A DNA stretch of 45,250 nucleotides. Source: Lactiplantibacillus nangangensis (GTDB lineage Bacteria; Bacillota; Bacilli; Lactobacillales; Lactobacillaceae). This document shows positions 43,665 to 45,250 of this stretch, piece by piece. How positions within the stretch are numbered: position 1 is the first letter of the stretch; the number at the start of each line of letters is the position of its first letter. The translations under genes and the position numbers were made by a program. Below the pieces are notes generated by a model that was given only the letters and a program-made list of their open reading frames with translations, searched no databases and was not told where the DNA came from. The stretch covers positions 1 through 45,250 of the forward strand of contig NZ_BJDI01000020.1 in assembly GCF_005405065.1 (NCBI RefSeq). The letters run 5' to 3'.

Positions 43665-43917
43665 AAAAATGAAACGTTGATGAGAAGAGTAACTAAGATT
43701 GCCCCGACAGCGAGTCAATGGTTGGTGGAAATTGATGCGGTGATTTTAGCGAAGATGAGCTCGGAGTTGGTCAGTTGTTGACGCAGCTGGTCCGGATTGG
43801 TCGCCGATATCAGATTAAGCGTTAATTTAGCGCGGTAATGAGGCAGCAGTAGCTGTGAAGATAGGTGGCACCTCGGAGTGAAAACTTCGTCCTTCGTAAT
43901 GAGGACGGAGTTTTTTA
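43665..43917 (+). promoter_or_regulatory. T-box riboswitch, methionine specifier
   Basis: The leader has AGTA at 43688-43691 and, opposite it in stem I, GAA-G-ATG-A with specifier ATG at 43755-43757 (tRNA-Met). The T-box AGGTGGCACCTCGG is at 43863-43876. The terminator ACTTCGTCCT/AGGACGGAGT lies at about 43884-43911, with TTTTTT. Low charging of tRNA-Met should turn on the C-S lyase gene 34 bases downstream. Confidence 0.9.
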
Positions 43918-43951
43918 TTTTGGTCATGAACGGTCGAAGGGAAGTTTTAAG

Positions 43952-45148
43952 ATGGATCAAGCAGCATTTATTGAAAAATACGCAACGAATCGGTTAAATA
44001 CCAACTCACTAAAATGGGACGCGTTGGATGAACGTTATGGCAACAAGGACTTGATTGCAATGTGGGTCGCCGATATGGAGTTCAAGGTGCCTGAACAAGT
44101 CACGCAAGCCTTGACGGAGCGGGTGGCGCATGGTGTTTACGGTTATTCATTTACGCCGGATAGCTACTATGACGCGTTCTTCAATTGGGAAGAACAGCGG
44201 CACGGCTTGACGCTAAAAAAGGACTGGATTCGTTTTGGGACGGGCGTGGTTAACTCACTGTACGCCTTAGTCAATGCCTATACGCAACCGGGCGACGGCG
44301 TCTTAATCTTAACGCCAGTCTACTATCCATTTTTCAATGCAGTTCAAGATAACCATCGCCAACTGGTGACGTCGGAATTGCGCAATGACCATGGGAGTTA
44401 TTCGATTGATTTTGACGACGTTGAAGCGAAAATTAAGGCTAATGAAGTCCGCTTGTTTATTCAATGTTCACCCCATAACCCCGTGGGCCACGTCTGGACC
44501 GAAGCCGAAGAAACGAAGCTTTTGGCGTTGTGTGAACAGTATCATGTGCTTGTGGTGTCGGATGAGATCCACCAAGATTTAGAGATTGACCCCGAAAATC
44601 ACCCATTCATTTCGGCGTTAACAGTCGCTAACCAGCGTTTCGCTGATAATGTGATCGTGCTCAATTCACCATCGAAGACCTTCAACGTGGCCTGTTTGCT
44701 GAATTCACACGTCATTATTCCGAACGCGACCTTGCGCCAACGTTATGATGACTACAGCCAGATGACTAACCAGACGGAAACTAATATCTTGGGTCAAACT
44801 GCTGGGGAAGCCGCCTATAAATACGGCGCTGAATGGCTAGATCAAATCTTGGAAATTGTGCGCGATAACTATCACTATTTGACGACCGAATTGGCTGCCC
44901 ATGCGCCGAAAATCGTCGTCGCCGATTTACAAGGAACGTATTTAACTTGGTTGGATATTCGGCCTTACGTTAAGCCAGAATATACGCGCGAGTTCATTCA
45001 AGATAAATGCGGCTTAGCCGTTGATTTTGGCGAGTGGTTCAGTGCCAACGACAAAGGCTTTGTCCGCTTGAACTTAGCGACTGATCCTAAATACGTCCAT
45101 CAAGCCGTTCAAAATATCTGCCGCTGTTTAGACGAACTAACGAAATAG
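43952..45148 (+). CDS. MalY/PatB-type PLP aminotransferase (cystathionine beta-lyase)
   Basis: The 398 aa class I/II aminotransferase-fold enzyme is of the MalY/PatB branch. The N-terminus has KWDALDERYG and MWVADMEFKVPEQV, the PLP Lys is in NSPSKTFNVACL, and DEIHQDLE and SPHNPVGHVW are the PLP-ring and phosphate segments. Such enzymes split C-S bonds in cystathionine or cysteine, feeding homocysteine and methionine. The Met-specific T-box upstream supports that role. The start is the ATG at 43952, with GAAGGGAAG upstream; the open frame from 43865 is inside the T-box. Confidence 0.92.
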   Translation: MDQAAFIEKYATNRLNTNSLKWDALDERYGNKDLIAMWVADMEFKVPEQVTQALTERVAHGVYGYSFTPDSYYDAFFNWEEQRHGLTLKKDWIRFGTGVVNSLYALVNAYTQPGDGVLILTPVYYPFFNAVQDNHRQLVTSELRNDHGSYSIDFDDVEAKIKANEVRLFIQCSPHNPVGHVWTEAEETKLLALCEQYHVLVVSDEIHQDLEIDPENHPFISALTVANQRFADNVIVLNSPSKTFNVACLLNSHVIIPNATLRQRYDDYSQMTNQTETNILGQTAGEAAYKYGAEWLDQILEIVRDNYHYLTTELAAHAPKIVVADLQGTYLTWLDIRPYVKPEYTREFIQDKCGLAVDFGEWFSANDKGFVRLNLATDPKYVHQAVQNICRCLDELTK

Positions 45149-45196
45149 AACCCTCATAGGATCATTCATCAACAGCCGTTTGACAAAGAGCCTATA

Positions 45197-45239
45197 AAAT
45201 ACGTCCTTGGAAAACTTAAAATTCCGAGGACGTTTTTTA
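45197..45239 (+). terminator. Terminator of the MalY-type gene
   Basis: ACGTCCTTGGAA (45201-45212) pairs with TTCCGAGGACGT (45222-45233), then TTTTT. Confidence 0.88.
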
Positions 45240-45250
45240 ATTTTGAAAAG

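Overview
The window looks like chromosome of a lactic acid bacterium of the Lactiplantibacillus (Lactobacillus plantarum) group. The grounds are strong AGGAGG-type ribosome sites, frequent TTG and GTG starts, cre boxes, two T-box leaders on amino-acid genes, WxL surface proteins, GH1/PTS sugar genes, and a GC content near 45 percent with alternating strands. The species call is inference from gene content. There is no phage, insertion sequence or CRISPR array.

Layout. 1-4300: tRNA-Thr, MarR regulator, glutamate/GABA-type permease, an AroD-like protein that has lost its active site, and flavodoxin. 4500-9100: a Ser-rich single-pass membrane protein, a D-2-hydroxyacid dehydrogenase and an EamA transporter. 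9100-10460: a PanE-like reductase behind an isoleucine T-box. 10516-14604: an overlapping MoxR / DUF58 / transglutaminase operon. 14760-17400: HAD phosphatase, an unknown protein and a histidine phosphatase. 17600-20600: two WxL surface proteins and a GT2 glycosyltransferase. 20690-26060: GntR regulator, PTS EIIB and EIIA (no EIIC) and two tandem 6-phospho-beta-glucosidases. 26250-30660: secreted SH3/GW-type protein, an orphan HPr-kinase-like ATPase and an S41-like lipoprotein. 30860-33150: Eis-type acetyltransferase and a DUF871/MupG-type glycosidase that carries the same GntR operator as the PTS genes. 33676-35604: an operon of DUF2829 (Tad2-like), SDR, HIT and Nudix (ADP-ribose pyrophosphatase type). 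36256-38574: thrC plus HAD. 38728-40446: GH13 neopullulanase. 40769-45148: small proteins, a degenerate Nudix protein and a MalY-type C-S lyase behind a methionine T-box.

The most striking feature is not a gene. Twelve intergenic elements of about 155-195 bp fall into two families, A (4 copies) and B (8 copies). Each copy can fold into a multi-stem structure. Stem sequences differ from copy to copy but stay complementary, while single-stranded motifs are conserved. Both families share terminal motifs around different cores, so they look like modular versions of one element. Many sit directly after a stop codon, before the terminator, in a fixed orientation relative to the gene. This is either a structured 3'-UTR RNA family or a non-autonomous mobile element recognised by its fold.

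Other leads: a chromosomal Tad2-like gene in an operon with nucleotide hydrolases; two probable pseudoenzymes (AroD-like and Nudix-like); and a GntR regulon linking the beta-glucoside PTS to the DUF871 glycosidase. Homology statements rest on motif recognition by eye; no database search was run.
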